A stretch of DNA of 64,000 bases from an uncultured Pedosphaera sp. (GCA_903918755.1 CAIXFN010000022.1:1-64000), one strand, 5' to 3'; numbered from the stretch's first letter, positions 51,858 to 60,744 are shown. Numbers and translations are program-made. Notes: generated from the letters alone by a model not told the origin.

Positions 51858-53015
51858 ATGAGAGATGGCATGAATTTTTTTGTTCAACGCAACGGTTTGC
51901 GCGACCTGCACGAAAAAGTGGTCGCGGGCGGGCGGATTGATGAGTCCGAGGCCTTGCGCTTATTCGAATCGAAGGATTTGAACGCGCTGGGGGCCCTGGC
52001 CGATCTAGTGAATCAACGGAAAAACGGCCGGCGCGCCAGCTACATCATCAACCGCTACATCAACTACTCGAACTATTGCATTCTGAGCTGCCAGTTCTGC
52101 TCGTTCGCCCGGAAGCGGCGAGATGCTGACGGCTTCCAGCTCTCGCTGGAGGAAATCGTGCAGAAGGCCCGGGAAGCCCTGGCGCTGGGGATCACCGAAT
52201 TGCACATCGTGGGCGGATTGCATCCTTCCCTGCCGTTCAGCTATTACACCGACATGCTGCGGGCGCTGGGGGCGCTGGATCCGCGGTTGCAATTGAAATG
52301 CTTCACCGCGATCGAGATTTTGCACCTGGCCTGGCAGGCCAAAAAGACGGTTCCCGAAACTCTGGCGGAGTTGAAATCCGCCGGGCTGGTTTCGCTCACC
52401 GGCGGCGGGGCCGAAATCTTCCGTCCGGAGGTCCGTTCGGCGATTGCCCGGGGCAAGGAATCCGCCGCGGAATATCTGGACGTGCACCGGCAATGGCATC
52501 GCCTCGGGGGACGCAGCACCTGCACGATGCTTTTCGGGCACGTGGAATCACTGGCGGACCGGGTGGATCACCTCCGCCAATTGCGGGAGTTACAGGACGA
52601 AACGCGGGGTTTTGTGGGCTTTGTTCCGCTGCCGTACCAGCCGGAGAACAATAACATTCCGGTGACCACATCGCCCACGGGCTTTGACTCGTTGCGCACG
52701 CTTGCCGTCAGCCGCATTTATCTCGACAACTTCGATCACCTGACCGCGTATTGGGTCGGGATGGGGCTCAAGCTGGCGCAAGTGGCCCTGAGTTACGGCG
52801 CGGACGACCTGCACGGCACCATCCTGGAGGAGCATATTTTTCACATGGCCGGGGCCACCTCACCGCAGGGGCAGACCGAGGCGGCGTTGGTAAAAGCCAT
52901 TCGGGAGGCCGGCCGCTCCCCGGTGCAGCGGAACACTTTTTATGAGCCGGTCAAAGTCTGGCGGGAGGCGGTCGCCGGAGCGACGGACCCCGTCGCCGAA
53001 CCGCTGACCGCATGA
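51858..53015 (+). CDS. mqnE: Aminodeoxyfutalosine synthase
   Basis: Radical-SAM enzyme of the futalosine route to menaquinone. It joins the MqnA product to S-adenosylmethionine to make aminodeoxyfutalosine. The 385 residues have the cluster motif CILSCQFCSFAR near 80 after the family segment YIINRYINYSN. ELHIVGGLHPSLPFSYYTDM is more like MqnE than its paralogue MqnC. I chose the ATG at 51858; a TTG at 51825 overlapping the previous gene is possible. The stop overlaps the mqnA start as ATGA. Confidence 0.93.
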   Translation: MRDGMNFFVQRNGLRDLHEKVVAGGRIDESEALRLFESKDLNALGALADLVNQRKNGRRASYIINRYINYSNYCILSCQFCSFARKRRDADGFQLSLEEIVQKAREALALGITELHIVGGLHPSLPFSYYTDMLRALGALDPRLQLKCFTAIEILHLAWQAKKTVPETLAELKSAGLVSLTGGGAEIFRPEVRSAIARGKESAAEYLDVHRQWHRLGGRSTCTMLFGHVESLADRVDHLRQLRELQDETRGFVGFVPLPYQPENNNIPVTTSPTGFDSLRTLAVSRIYLDNFDHLTAYWVGMGLKLAQVALSYGADDLHGTILEEHIFHMAGATSPQGQTEAALVKAIREAGRSPVQRNTFYEPVKVWREAVAGATDPVAEPLTA

Positions 53016-53791
53016 GCGCGGAAACCGGCCGGCTCGCGCCTTACCGGGTGGGTTCCGTGCAGTATCTGAACGCGGCTCCGCTGACCTACGGTTTGGAGAA
53101 CGAAATCCTCTTTACGACGCCGGCGCGCCTGGCGGGTCTCCTGCAGCAGGATGAATTGGATGCCGGGCTGGTGAGCATTGTCGAAGCCCTCTACCACGAC
53201 CGTTATGACATTCTGGACGGGATCGCCATCGCGTCGTGCGGCGAGGTGAAGAGTGTTTTCCTGGCACACCGGCGGCCGGTGGCCGAACTGGCGGAAATTT
53301 ATTGCGACCCGGCTTCCCTCACCAGCGTGAAGCTCCTGCAAGTGGTGCTGGCGGAACGGGGTTGGCGGCCGCAATTAAAACCGTTGCCCGCCTACGCGGC
53401 GGCGGCGGAGTTGGACGGCGTCCTGTTGATCGGCAACGCGGCGCTGGATTTTTTGCGCGCCCCGCACCCGCACACCCTGATGGATCTCGGGACGGAATGG
53501 CGCAACCTGACCGGCCTGCCCTTTGTTTACGCCATCTGGGCGATGCGCCGCTCCCGGGAGAACGTTCCCCTCCGGCGCCTGCTCACGGAAGCGCGTGACC
53601 GCGGGCTGGCCGGGCTGGAAACCATCATCCGCGAACGGCCGGAATACGATTACAATCTACGGCAGGATTATCTGCGCCGCTGTATCCGTTACGAAATGGG
53701 GCCGGAGGAGAAACGGGGCGTGGCGCGGTTCCTTGAACTGCTGCGCCGGCACGGGCTGGGGCCGGTGTATGAACCGCGCTATGTGGGGTGA
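53012..53791 (+). CDS. mqnA: Chorismate dehydratase
   Basis: First enzyme of the futalosine pathway, turning chorismate into 3-enolpyruvylbenzoate. The 259-residue protein has a two-lobed periplasmic-binding-like fold. YRVGSVQYLNAAPLTYGL opens it, DAGLVSIVEALYHDRY follows, and the later segment GLPFVYAIWAMR is also conserved in the family. It is cytosolic, with no signal peptide. Translationally coupled to mqnE (ATGA). It ends the ubiX-mqnP-mqnE-mqnA run; mqnB, mqnC and mqnD are not in the window. Confidence 0.93.
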   Translation: MSAETGRLAPYRVGSVQYLNAAPLTYGLENEILFTTPARLAGLLQQDELDAGLVSIVEALYHDRYDILDGIAIASCGEVKSVFLAHRRPVAELAEIYCDPASLTSVKLLQVVLAERGWRPQLKPLPAYAAAAELDGVLLIGNAALDFLRAPHPHTLMDLGTEWRNLTGLPFVYAIWAMRRSRENVPLRRLLTEARDRGLAGLETIIRERPEYDYNLRQDYLRRCIRYEMGPEEKRGVARFLELLRRHGLGPVYEPRYVG

Positions 53792-53820
53792 GTAGGGGCG
53801 GGGAGCTTCTGGGTGGGGGG

Positions 53821-53856
53821 GCGGTGATCGGTCGGATCAGTCTGATCAGTCAGATC
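53821..53856. repeat. 9-base tandem repeat, left copy
   Basis: GCGGT followed by GATCGGTCG, GATCAGTCT, GATCAGTCA and GATC, so about 3.4 units of GATCNGTCN. It begins with the 13 bases GCGGTGATCGGTC that also begin the right copy at 54679, in the same orientation. Read on the minus strand it would encode Asp-x-Thr triplets. It lies 10 bases beyond the stop of the four-helix-bundle gene. Confidence 0.8.
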
Positions 53857-53866
53857 TCGCGGATGC

Positions 53867-54651
53867 TCACAGCGGGACCACGCCTTTGCATTTCGGGTAG
53901 GTGCTGCAGCCCCAGAACTGCGATCCGGCCCGTGCGCCCTGGCGGGCGGTGCGCAAGACCATGGGTTGCCCGCATTGCGGGCAGTCGGGGGCTTTGACTG
54001 GAGGAGCCGCCGGGCCGGTTGGCTTGATTGGCGATTCCCGGCGGCGTTCCGTCAGGCGCGCAGTGGCGAGTTGCTCGCTGTAACCACCGGCCTGAACAAA
54101 GCTCCTTTCCAATGCGTTGATCTGGAGATCGAGGAGGTAGTTCGTCTGGTGCAGGAGGCAAATCAGGGCGTTGGCCACTACCGCCGCGTCGGCGTACTGC
54201 AGCCATGGGCGTAAGCTTTTCCGTGGGCCACCGGGTCGGACCAATCGGTTGGCCGTTGGGTGCCCGCAGGGTTTTGTTGTCCCACGGCCCGCACGGCGCG
54301 CGCTTCCGGGTCGTCTTTGCTCCATTGGCGGAGACTGTGTTGGCGGAGGTAGTCTTCGTAGTCCAGCAGCAATTCTTCCAGGCTCGCCCGCGCGACGTTT
54401 ACCAGGCGCAATTCGGTCTGGCTGCTGGTCGCGCTGGCGCGACTGCCTTCGGCGATGTTCTTCCCACCACTGCGGGCCGCCTTCACCATCTGGTCGTGCG
54501 TGCGCGAACGGGCGCTCACAAAACGGTCGCAAAAGGAGACCGTGGCATCGTAGATGACGGTGGCCACCTGGTAGCTCCGCAGTTGCCGATAGCCCCCGCT
54601 CGGGCGCAACCGCCGCGGAGCGGAGCCGGGGTTGGGCGCGGGCGAGGGCAT
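53867..54651 (-). pseudogene. Frameshifted four-helix-bundle protein with zinc ribbon
   Basis: The N-terminal frame (54651-54178) has the S23/Avd-like four-helix-bundle pattern, with RPSGGYRQLRSYQVATVIYD, RTHDQMVKAARSGGKNIAEG and LRLVNVARASLEELLLDYED. It then stops. The following frame continues the family with WLQYADAAVVANALICLLHQ, a helical suffix (SFVQAGGYSEQLATARL) and a topoisomerase-type zinc ribbon (CPQCGQPM to FWGCSTYPKCKG). Adding one base to the GGG run at 54207-54209 would join them as AYAPWLQYADAAV. It is therefore a one-base deletion, programmed shift or sequencing error. Function unknown; relatives are found in 23S rRNA intervening sequences and diversity-generating elements. 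Tandem repeats flank it on both sides. Confidence 0.8.
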
Positions 54652-54677
54652 CGGGGGTGGCGTTGGCGTGGTTTGGC

Positions 54678-54722
54678 GCGGTGATCGGTCCGATCCGTCG
54701 GATCAGACTGATCAGTCTGATA
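54678..54722. repeat. 9-base tandem repeat, right copy
   Basis: GATCGGTCC, GATCCGTCG, GATCAGACT, GATCAGTCT and GAT, about 4.3 units of the same 9-base repeat as at 53821-53856 and in the same orientation. It lies 26 bases before the start of the four-helix-bundle gene and 7 bases from the stop of the nucleotidyltransferase gene. Confidence 0.8.
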
Positions 54723-54729
54723 ATTCCCC

Positions 54730-55485
54730 TTACCCCGCCGTTTCGCGCTCCAACTCCGCCAAAACCTCCGGGTCGCGCACATCCACCCAGCGGCCCTCGA
54801 TGGCCATGCCCGCGATGGGGTGGTGGCCGGCTTGGAGGGCGCTGATGGCATCCGTTAGCTCGTATTCGCCGCGGATGGATTTTTGCAGTTTGGCGGTGTA
54901 CTCGAACAGCGACGGCCGGAAAATGTAGATGCCGGCATTGTACCAGACCGTGGCACCCGGGGGCAGCCAGCCTTGGAGGCGCAGTTCCTCGATTTGTTCC
55001 GGGCTTGGTTTTTCCACGAGGCGGCGCAGCAGAAATTTGTCATCAAAGAAGACCAGCCCGCCTTTGGTAACATCCTGGCTGCCGGTGACGGTGAGGACGC
55101 CCGAAAAATAATCTTCATTGTACCGATGGACCATTTGCTGGTAGGTCCCGGGTTTGACAAGGATATCGCCGTAAGTGAGGAGGAAGGGGGAGGCGCCGAT
55201 GAAGCCGCGCGCGATTTCTGGGGCCTTGCCGGTGCCGTCCTGCACCAACTGCCGACCGTAGGCGATGCGCACCTGCCATTTGGAGCCATCGCCAAAATAG
55301 TTTTCGATGGTTTCCGCCTTGAATCCGGTGACGATAAAGATGTCGCGGATGCCGGCGCTGGCGATGCCGGTGATGATGTGCTCGAGGATGGGTTTGCCGT
55401 GGACGCGCAACATCGGTTTGGGAACCTCGTTGGTGAGTTCCCGCATTCTCGTGCCTTTGCCCGCTGCCAAAATGACTGCTTTCAT
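54730..55485 (-). CDS. Sugar-phosphate nucleotidyltransferase
   Basis: 251-residue enzyme that makes NDP-sugars from NTP and sugar 1-phosphate. The signature AVILAAGKGTRMRELTNEVP with the conserved PKPML lies at the N-terminus, the metal- and sugar-site YGDILV near 105, and YNAGIYIFRP near 185. WVDVRDPEVLAELER closes it, as in glucose-1-phosphate thymidylyltransferase or GlmU-like enzymes without a left-handed helix domain. The nucleotide and sugar are not readable. It probably feeds cell-surface glycan synthesis. Divergent from the MnmC-like gene. Confidence 0.92.
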   Translation of the reverse strand: MKAVILAAGKGTRMRELTNEVPKPMLRVHGKPILEHIITGIASAGIRDIFIVTGFKAETIENYFGDGSKWQVRIAYGRQLVQDGTGKAPEIARGFIGASPFLLTYGDILVKPGTYQQMVHRYNEDYFSGVLTVTGSQDVTKGGLVFFDDKFLLRRLVEKPSPEQIEELRLQGWLPPGATVWYNAGIYIFRPSLFEYTAKLQKSIRGEYELTDAISALQAGHHPIAGMAIEGRWVDVRDPEVLAELERETAG

Positions 55486-55566
55486 GGGGGCGCATCCTGC
55501 CCGAAACGGGCGGGGAAGAATATTAAAATTGTTCCGCCGCCGCCGGCCGCCTGTTAGGGTGTTGGA

Positions 55567-56448
55567 GTGGATTCAACACCCGCGGATTACCGCCTAGTGC
55601 GGCTCGCCAATGGCACGCACAGCGTCCATTCCGTAGCCCACCGGGAAACATTTCATCCCGTCATCGGCCCGGTGGCGGAGGCCGAAGCCCTGTACGTGCG
55701 CCAATTGCGACTGCCGGAACGGCTGGCCGGGCAGGGCGGGGAATTTGTGGTGTGGGATGTCGGCCTGGGCGCGGCGGCCAACGTCCTGACCGTACTGCGG
55801 GCGTGTCGGACGTCGGGCCGGACCCTGGCGCCATTGCGGATCGTGAGTTTTGACCACACGCTGGAGCCCTTGCGCTTCGCCGCCGCCCATGCGGACGCCC
55901 TGGGATATTTCGGGGGCTACGAGGCGGCGATTGCCGAGTTGCTGGTCCGGCACCGGGTGGAATTCGAGGACGCCGGACGCCGGATCCAGTGGGAATTGCA
56001 TTTGGGGGATTTTCCCACGTGGCTGGCGGTACACCCCGCGGCCCTGGCGGGCGAAAATCTGCCCGCGCCACACGCGATTCTGTTCGATGCCTACTCACCG
56101 GCCAAGAATCCGGCGATGTGGACGCAGCCCTTGTTTGCGCAACTGTTCCAACTACTCGACCCGGCGCGTCCCTGCGCGCTCCCGACCTATTCCCGGAGCA
56201 CCATGCTGCGGGTCTCGCTGCTGCTGGCGGGATTTTACGTGGGAGCTGGCCATGCCACGGGAGAGAAGGAGGAGACCACCATCGCGGCCAACACGCTGGC
56301 ATTGATCACCGAGCCACTGGATCAAAAGTGGCTGCAACGCGCCCGGAATTCCACCAGCGCGGAACCCATGTGGGAACCGGTTTACCGCCAGGCCGCTCTG
56401 ACGGAAGAAACGTGGGAAAAACTGCGCCGGCATCCGCAATTTGCTTAG
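55567..56448 (+). CDS. MnmC-like SAM-dependent methyltransferase (DUF752)
   Basis: 293 residues resembling the methyltransferase domain of MnmC, which finishes 5-methylaminomethyl-2-thiouridine in tRNA wobble positions. GGEFVVWDVGLGAAANVLTV is the SAM-binding loop, LFDAYSPAKNPAMWTQPLF matches the DUF752 core, and CALPTYSRSTMLRVSLLLAGF follows. The FAD-dependent oxidase half of bifunctional MnmC is absent, so either a separate enzyme supplies it or this protein works alone. The start is a GTG at 55567. It precedes a phosphatase and a tRNA dihydrouridine synthase in a probable operon (6-base gap). Confidence 0.85.
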   Translation: MDSTPADYRLVRLANGTHSVHSVAHRETFHPVIGPVAEAEALYVRQLRLPERLAGQGGEFVVWDVGLGAAANVLTVLRACRTSGRTLAPLRIVSFDHTLEPLRFAAAHADALGYFGGYEAAIAELLVRHRVEFEDAGRRIQWELHLGDFPTWLAVHPAALAGENLPAPHAILFDAYSPAKNPAMWTQPLFAQLFQLLDPARPCALPTYSRSTMLRVSLLLAGFYVGAGHATGEKEETTIAANTLALITEPLDQKWLQRARNSTSAEPMWEPVYRQAALTEETWEKLRRHPQFA

Positions 56449-56454
56449 GACCAC

Positions 56455-56961
56455 ATGCCGGAGCATTATTCCAATCTTTGGTGGGCGATTGATGGGGTTC
56501 TGGCCGGTATGGGTATGCCGTGGCTCGATCCGCTGCGCAGACTTAACTGTGGGGGAGCACTGGACGCGTTTCCTGATGATCTTCCAGTGCTGCATGCTCT
56601 GGGAATCCGGGCTATCGTCTGCTTACTAAATCTGCCCGGTGACGCGGCCATTTTCCAAGACGCCGGGTTCGAATTCAAATGCATTCCCGTTGCTGATGGT
56701 CACCCTCCGTCGTTAGCCCAGGCAGCGGAATTTGTAGAATTTGCCCGCAACTGCAGGTTGCGGAATCTGCCCTTGGCCATATTTTGCGAGGCGGGAATCG
56801 GACGAACCGGCACCATGATTGCGAGCTATTTTATTTCGCAAGGAGAAACTGCCGCGCAGGCCATCGCCCACGTGCGTCAGGCGGAGCCCTCGGCTGTCGA
56901 GACGGTCCGCCAAATCCGCTTTCTTGAAGAATTTGCCAACCGCAATTCCAATGCGATTTGA
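56455..56961 (+). CDS. Dual-specificity/tyrosine phosphatase-like protein
   Basis: 168 residues with the Cys-x5-Arg phosphate loop AIFCEAGIGRTGTMIASYF near 110 and an upstream general-acid region around IPVADGHPPS. The usual His before the Cys is replaced by Phe. N-terminal YSNLWWAIDGVLAGMGMPWL resembles the atypical dual-specificity phosphatase group. Possible substrates are phosphoproteins, nucleotides or lipids. The ATG lies 6 bases after the MnmC-like gene, and the end overlaps the dus start by 11 bases. Base composition is noticeably less GC-rich than in its neighbours. Confidence 0.82.
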   Translation: MPEHYSNLWWAIDGVLAGMGMPWLDPLRRLNCGGALDAFPDDLPVLHALGIRAIVCLLNLPGDAAIFQDAGFEFKCIPVADGHPPSLAQAAEFVEFARNCRLRNLPLAIFCEAGIGRTGTMIASYFISQGETAAQAIAHVRQAEPSAVETVRQIRFLEEFANRNSNAI

Positions 56962-58000
56962 TCTCCAGTTTCAGCAATTGTTGACCGGCCCCGAGCCCAT
57001 CCTGGCGCTCGCGCCGATGCAGGATGTGACGGACCTGCCGTTTTGGAAGGTGATGGCGGGGTACGGAGGCGCGGACGTTTATTACACGGAATACTTTCGC
57101 GTGCATCCGACCTCGCACCTGGAGAAATGGATTGCGGAGTCGATTTCCCTGAACCCCACCGGGCGACCGGTCGTGGCGCAAATGATCGGTAATGACATTC
57201 CCTCGCTGGTGCGGACGGCGAAGGAGTTGCAGCGGTATCCAGTGGTGGCGGTGGATTTGAACCTCGGCTGTCCGGCGCCGATCGTTTACCGGAAATGCGC
57301 CGGGGGCGGATTGCTGCGGGAACCCAAGCGGGTGGATGCCATCCTGGGGGCTTTGCGGGACGCGATCGACGTGAAGTTCACGGTGAAGACCCGGATTGGC
57401 TTCGATTCGCCGGATGTTTTTGAAGAGTTTCTGCCGATCTTCGCGCGGCATTCCCTCGATTTGGTGACGGTGCACGGGCGGACGGTCCAGGAAATGTACC
57501 GCTCCGAGGTGCATTATGACTACATCGCCCGGGCGGTGGAGGCATTGCCCTGCCCGGTGCTGGCCAATGGTAATGTGTATTCCGCCGCCAAGGCGCAGGA
57601 AGTATTGGATGTGACCGGCGCGCGCGGCTTGATGATCGGGCGCGGCATCATCCGCAATCCATGGCTTTTCCAGCAGATTCGCCAGCACCGGCGCGGGGAA
57701 CCAAAGTTCCTGCCGACCGGGCGCGATGTGCTGCACTACTTGCGGACGCTGTACGTGACGGTCCGGCCGCCGGAGATTCGCGAATTGGCGCAGGTCCAAA
57801 AAATGAAGAAGTATACGAATTACCTCGGGCTGGGGATTGAGCCCACCGGGGAGTTCCTGCACCGCATCCGGCGGGTCTCGACCGAAAAGGATTTTTTCCA
57901 GGTCTGCGAGGAATTCCTCGACCATGATCAACCGTTACCGCTGGAGCCCTTCGCCCTGACACTGAATTCCGGCGACGTCATGGCGGGCGAACACCTGTAG
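56951..58000 (+). CDS. dus: tRNA-dihydrouridine synthase
   Basis: FMN enzyme that reduces uridines in tRNA D loops. The 349 residues have the barrel start ILALAPMQDVTDLPFWKVM and the family signature VDLNLGCPAPIVYRKCAGGG with the catalytic Cys. VTVHGRTVQEMY and LANGNVYSAAKAQEVLDVTG follow, then GLMIGRGIIRNPWLF. I chose the ATG at 56951, which overlaps the end of the phosphatase gene; the longer frame to 56819 is inside that gene. With the MnmC-like gene it makes a small tRNA-modification group. The subfamily cannot be fixed by eye. Confidence 0.95.
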   Translation: MRFDLQFQQLLTGPEPILALAPMQDVTDLPFWKVMAGYGGADVYYTEYFRVHPTSHLEKWIAESISLNPTGRPVVAQMIGNDIPSLVRTAKELQRYPVVAVDLNLGCPAPIVYRKCAGGGLLREPKRVDAILGALRDAIDVKFTVKTRIGFDSPDVFEEFLPIFARHSLDLVTVHGRTVQEMYRSEVHYDYIARAVEALPCPVLANGNVYSAAKAQEVLDVTGARGLMIGRGIIRNPWLFQQIRQHRRGEPKFLPTGRDVLHYLRTLYVTVRPPEIRELAQVQKMKKYTNYLGLGIEPTGEFLHRIRRVSTEKDFFQVCEEFLDHDQPLPLEPFALTLNSGDVMAGEHL

Positions 58001-58008
58001 GTTTCAGC

Positions 58009-59031
58009 TTACAGGAGAGTGATCTCACCACCCCCGGGGCGGCCTTTCAAACCGAGCTTTTTATAGGCCAATTCCGTGGTCACCCGACCCTGGGACGTGC
58101 GCTTGAGGTAACCCTCCATGATCAGGTAAGGCTCGTAAACTTCCTCCAAAGTGTCCGGCTCTTCGCCCACCGCGACCGCCAGCGAACTGATGCCGACGGG
58201 GCCTCCTCCGAATTTCACAATGATCGCTTCCAGGATGCGCTTGTCCATTTCATCCAGGCCGTTTTCATCGATCTCCAGCATCGCCAGAGCCTGGTCCGCG
58301 ATGGGTTTGGTGACGCGGCCGTCACTCCGCACCTGGGCGTAATCGCGCACGCGGCGCAGGAGATTGTTGGCGATGCGCGGTGTGCCGCGGCTGCGCCGGG
58401 CGATTTCTCCGGCCCCGCCGGCTTCGACATCCAGATTCAGGAGGCGGGCGGAGCGGGAGACGATTTTTTCCAATTCGTCCGCCGGGTAATAATCCAGCCG
58501 TTCGCGAACGCCGAAACGGGTGAGCAGGGGAGCGGTGAGCAAGCCGCTGCGGGTGGTGGCTCCAATCAAGGTGAAGCGGGGCAGATTCAAGCGCACGCTG
58601 CGGGCGTTGGGACCCTGATCAATAATGATGTCCAGTTTGAAATCCTCCATCGCCGGATACAGGTATTCCTCGATGGTCTTTTGGAGCCGATGGATCTCGT
58701 CGATGAAGAGGACATCCCCTTCCTCCAGGTTCGTGAGCAGACCCGCCAGGTCGCCCGCCTTTTCGATGGTGGGGCCACTGGTGCATTTGAAGCCCGCCCC
58801 CATGGCCTTGGCGATGATGTTCGCCAGGGTGGTCTTGCCCAGACCGGGCGGTCCGCTGAGCAGAATATGGTCGATGGCCTCGTTCCGCTGCCGCGCGGCG
58901 GCCACGGTGATTTCCAGGCGTTCCTTGACCCGGGGCTGCCCGGTAAAATCGGAAAACAGGGAGGGCCGGAGCGTCAACTCCAGCGCGGAGTCAGGCTTTG
59001 TCAGGACGTCGGAAATTTTGCGTTCGGCCAT
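58009..59031 (-). CDS. ruvB: Holliday junction branch migration ATPase
   Basis: AAA+ motor that drives branch migration with RuvA. About 340 residues. [18 protein letters not shown] opens the domain, Walker A is [18 protein letters not shown], Walker B is [13 protein letters not shown], sensor 1 is [20 protein letters not shown], and the C-terminal winged helix ends in [20 protein letters not shown]. The start is placed at 59031 ([10 protein letters not shown]); ATGs at 59043 and 59067 are also in frame and none has a clear ribosome-binding site. RuvA and RuvC are not adjacent. Convergent with dus, 8 bases apart. Confidence 0.96.
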   Translation of the reverse strand: MAERKISDVLTKPDSALELTLRPSLFSDFTGQPRVKERLEITVAAARQRNEAIDHILLSGPPGLGKTTLANIIAKAMGAGFKCTSGPTIEKAGDLAGLLTNLEEGDVLFIDEIHRLQKTIEEYLYPAMEDFKLDIIIDQGPNARSVRLNLPRFTLIGATTRSGLLTAPLLTRFGVRERLDYYPADELEKIVSRSARLLNLDVEAGGAGEIARRSRGTPRIANNLLRRVRDYAQVRSDGRVTKPIADQALAMLEIDENGLDEMDKRILEAIIVKFGGGPVGISSLAVAVGEEPDTLEEVYEPYLIMEGYLKRTSQGRVTTELAYKKLGLKGRPGGGEITLL

Positions 59032-59075
59032 CGGAACCAACATTGCGGAAGCGCTCCGGGCCGACAAGGGGAAAC

Positions 59076-60212
59076 TTATTTTTTCGGGAACAGCGCCGCC
59101 CGCATACCCGGCTCGGGCTGGTTCGTTTTGGGGTCCCAGTAATTAAACCCGGACTTCCAGTCCCAGACGGCCCAGCCCATGTCCGCATCATCCAGCGCGG
59201 CGCGGAAACCCGCGTAAAAGCGCGCCCGCGATTCCGGGTCCGCCGTTTTGAAGCAGCCGAACTCGCCGAAGTGCACCGGCCGGCCGTGGGCCGCGGACCA
59301 CGCCTTGGCCTTCTGGATGAGATTGACGAATTTTTGCGGTCCGCTGGGATTCTCCGCCGCCGGGAGGGTGTTGTAACGGCGCAGCCAATCCTGGGAGTTT
59401 TGAGTCAGCGTCACGCCCGGGGCCGGTTCCAGCGGGGTGGCGGGCGGACCGGGAAAATGGATGCCAGTGAGACGAGTGTCCGGTCCCGCCCAGGTGGCGC
59501 CCTGGTGGGTGAAATAAAACGGCTCGTAGCAATGCACGGTCACGATAAGGTTCTGATCGTTATCCGGGAGTTGGAAATTCGGCAGTTCATTCACGGAATT
59601 CCAAAAGCCCGGCCCGAGAAAAATAGTCCGGTGCGGATTGGTCAGCCGGATTTGCCGGATGGCCTCGGCAAAAATGGGATTGATCACCGCGGTCTTCGCC
59701 GCGTCCTTGGGTTCATTCAGCAGTTCAAAAGCGACCCCTGCCGGCGCGGTCGCGTAATGGGCCGCAATCTGGCGCCAAAGCGCATAAAATTCCTCCGTGC
59801 GGGCTGCCGGATCGGTGGTGAACTGATCGAAGTGATGGATATTGAGCAGCACATTCAGACCAATGGCGGTGGCGTTGGTCACCAAGTCATCCACTTTGCC
59901 AAAGATGGAGTCGGACAATTTGTATTCCGGCGCCGGACCGGCGTAATGGTGCCAGCCGATCGGAATGCGCACGTGATCAAAACCTTCGGTCCGCATTTTT
60001 TTTAAATCCTCGGCCGTGTGGCGGACGCCCCAAGTCTGGCCGGGTGGAACTTCGAGGTAATTGGCGCAATTGGCGCCGCGCCGGAACAGCTTGGCGGCCG
60101 CATAGGCCGGGGTGTCATGGCGGGGGGATGCCGGGAGGGCGGAAGGGGTGGTTTGCGCGAAGGTGGAAAGCGCGAGCAAAGCCAGGAGCGTGACGACCAG
60201 GGGAGCTTTCAT
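59076..60212 (-). CDS. Secreted glycoside hydrolase family 5
   Basis: 378 residues with a signal peptide ([19 protein letters not shown]). The (beta/alpha)8 barrel carries the GH5 landmarks: RIPIGWHHY near 85, the acid/base Glu in [10 protein letters not shown] near 155, a conserved HCYEP and the nucleophile Glu in VHFGEFGCF. It probably cleaves a beta-linked glycan such as a beta-1,4-glucan or mannan outside the cytoplasm. No carbohydrate-binding module is attached. It lies upstream of ruvB on the same strand but is functionally unrelated. Confidence 0.93.
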   Translation of the reverse strand: MKAPLVVTLLALLALSTFAQTTPSALPASPRHDTPAYAAAKLFRRGANCANYLEVPPGQTWGVRHTAEDLKKMRTEGFDHVRIPIGWHHYAGPAPEYKLSDSIFGKVDDLVTNATAIGLNVLLNIHHFDQFTTDPAARTEEFYALWRQIAAHYATAPAGVAFELLNEPKDAAKTAVINPIFAEAIRQIRLTNPHRTIFLGPGFWNSVNELPNFQLPDNDQNLIVTVHCYEPFYFTHQGATWAGPDTRLTGIHFPGPPATPLEPAPGVTLTQNSQDWLRRYNTLPAAENPSGPQKFVNLIQKAKAWSAAHGRPVHFGEFGCFKTADPESRARFYAGFRAALDDADMGWAVWDWKSGFNYWDPKTNQPEPGMRAALFPKK

Positions 60213-60316
60213 TAACGCACCTTATGAATAACGCCCCGGGAAGTCAAATCATTAATTGCCCGCTGACCGTGGAACTTTCGCTTTGTTTTTGGCGGTCACC
60301 TGATTACGATATCGTC

Positions 60317-60583
60317 ATGGCAAAGCTGCCAAAGAAGAAAAATTCGACCCCGCCGCCGGCCCTGCTGCTGGGAGTGGGGCTGGATTCCGACGGGCACAAG
60401 CGCATCACCCGGGGACCGAATTTTGCGCTCGTGGGCGGCAAAGCCGAGACGCACGAGCAGATGACCGAGAAGGCCATCAAGATCAACGAAAAGCTGGCGG
60501 CGAAGGGCAAGCGGTTGGAGGAAGTCAGTCGCGAAGAGTTCGACGACATCGCCCATTCCGTCGGGTTGCACCGGACCCCGTGA
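60317..60583 (+). CDS. Small basic protein of unknown function
   Basis: 88 residues starting MAKLPKKKNSTPPPALLLGV. The N-terminus is Lys- and Pro-rich. It is followed by a compact segment GLDSDGHKRITRGPNFALVG and a helical, charged C-terminus (HEQMTEKAIKINEKLAAKGK). It looks like a real soluble protein, because the composition is ordered and the frame continues to a stop only after a sensible helix. No domain is recognised. The frame extends to 60224, but the upstream residues are not convincing. It stands alone between GH5 (divergent) and the nuo operon. Confidence 0.65.
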   Translation: MAKLPKKKNSTPPPALLLGVGLDSDGHKRITRGPNFALVGGKAETHEQMTEKAIKINEKLAAKGKRLEEVSREEFDDIAHSVGLHRTP

Positions 60584-60715
60584 ACCATCCGGGGCTATGC
60601 GACCGGCAAGATCGGGGTAGGTTTCGCCAAAGTGTGGTGAGATTCGCGGGCCCGCCCGTTCAATGCTAACGGCGGATCGGGGCGAGCCGGCCGCCGGATA
60701 ATCACGGGACGCGGC

Positions 60716-60744
60716 TTGACTCCCCGGCGGGCAATGTTTACGCT
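60716..60744 (+). promoter_or_regulatory. Probable promoter of the nuo operon
   Basis: TTGACT (60716-60721), a 17-base spacer and TACGCT (60739-60744) lie 38 bases before the nuoA ATG. This is the best sigma-70-like match in the 199-base gap. Confidence 0.45.

Noticed and set aside
53821-54722. Tandem repeats considered as a CRISPR array
   Set aside because: The unit is 9 bases with no spacers, and no cas gene is nearby.
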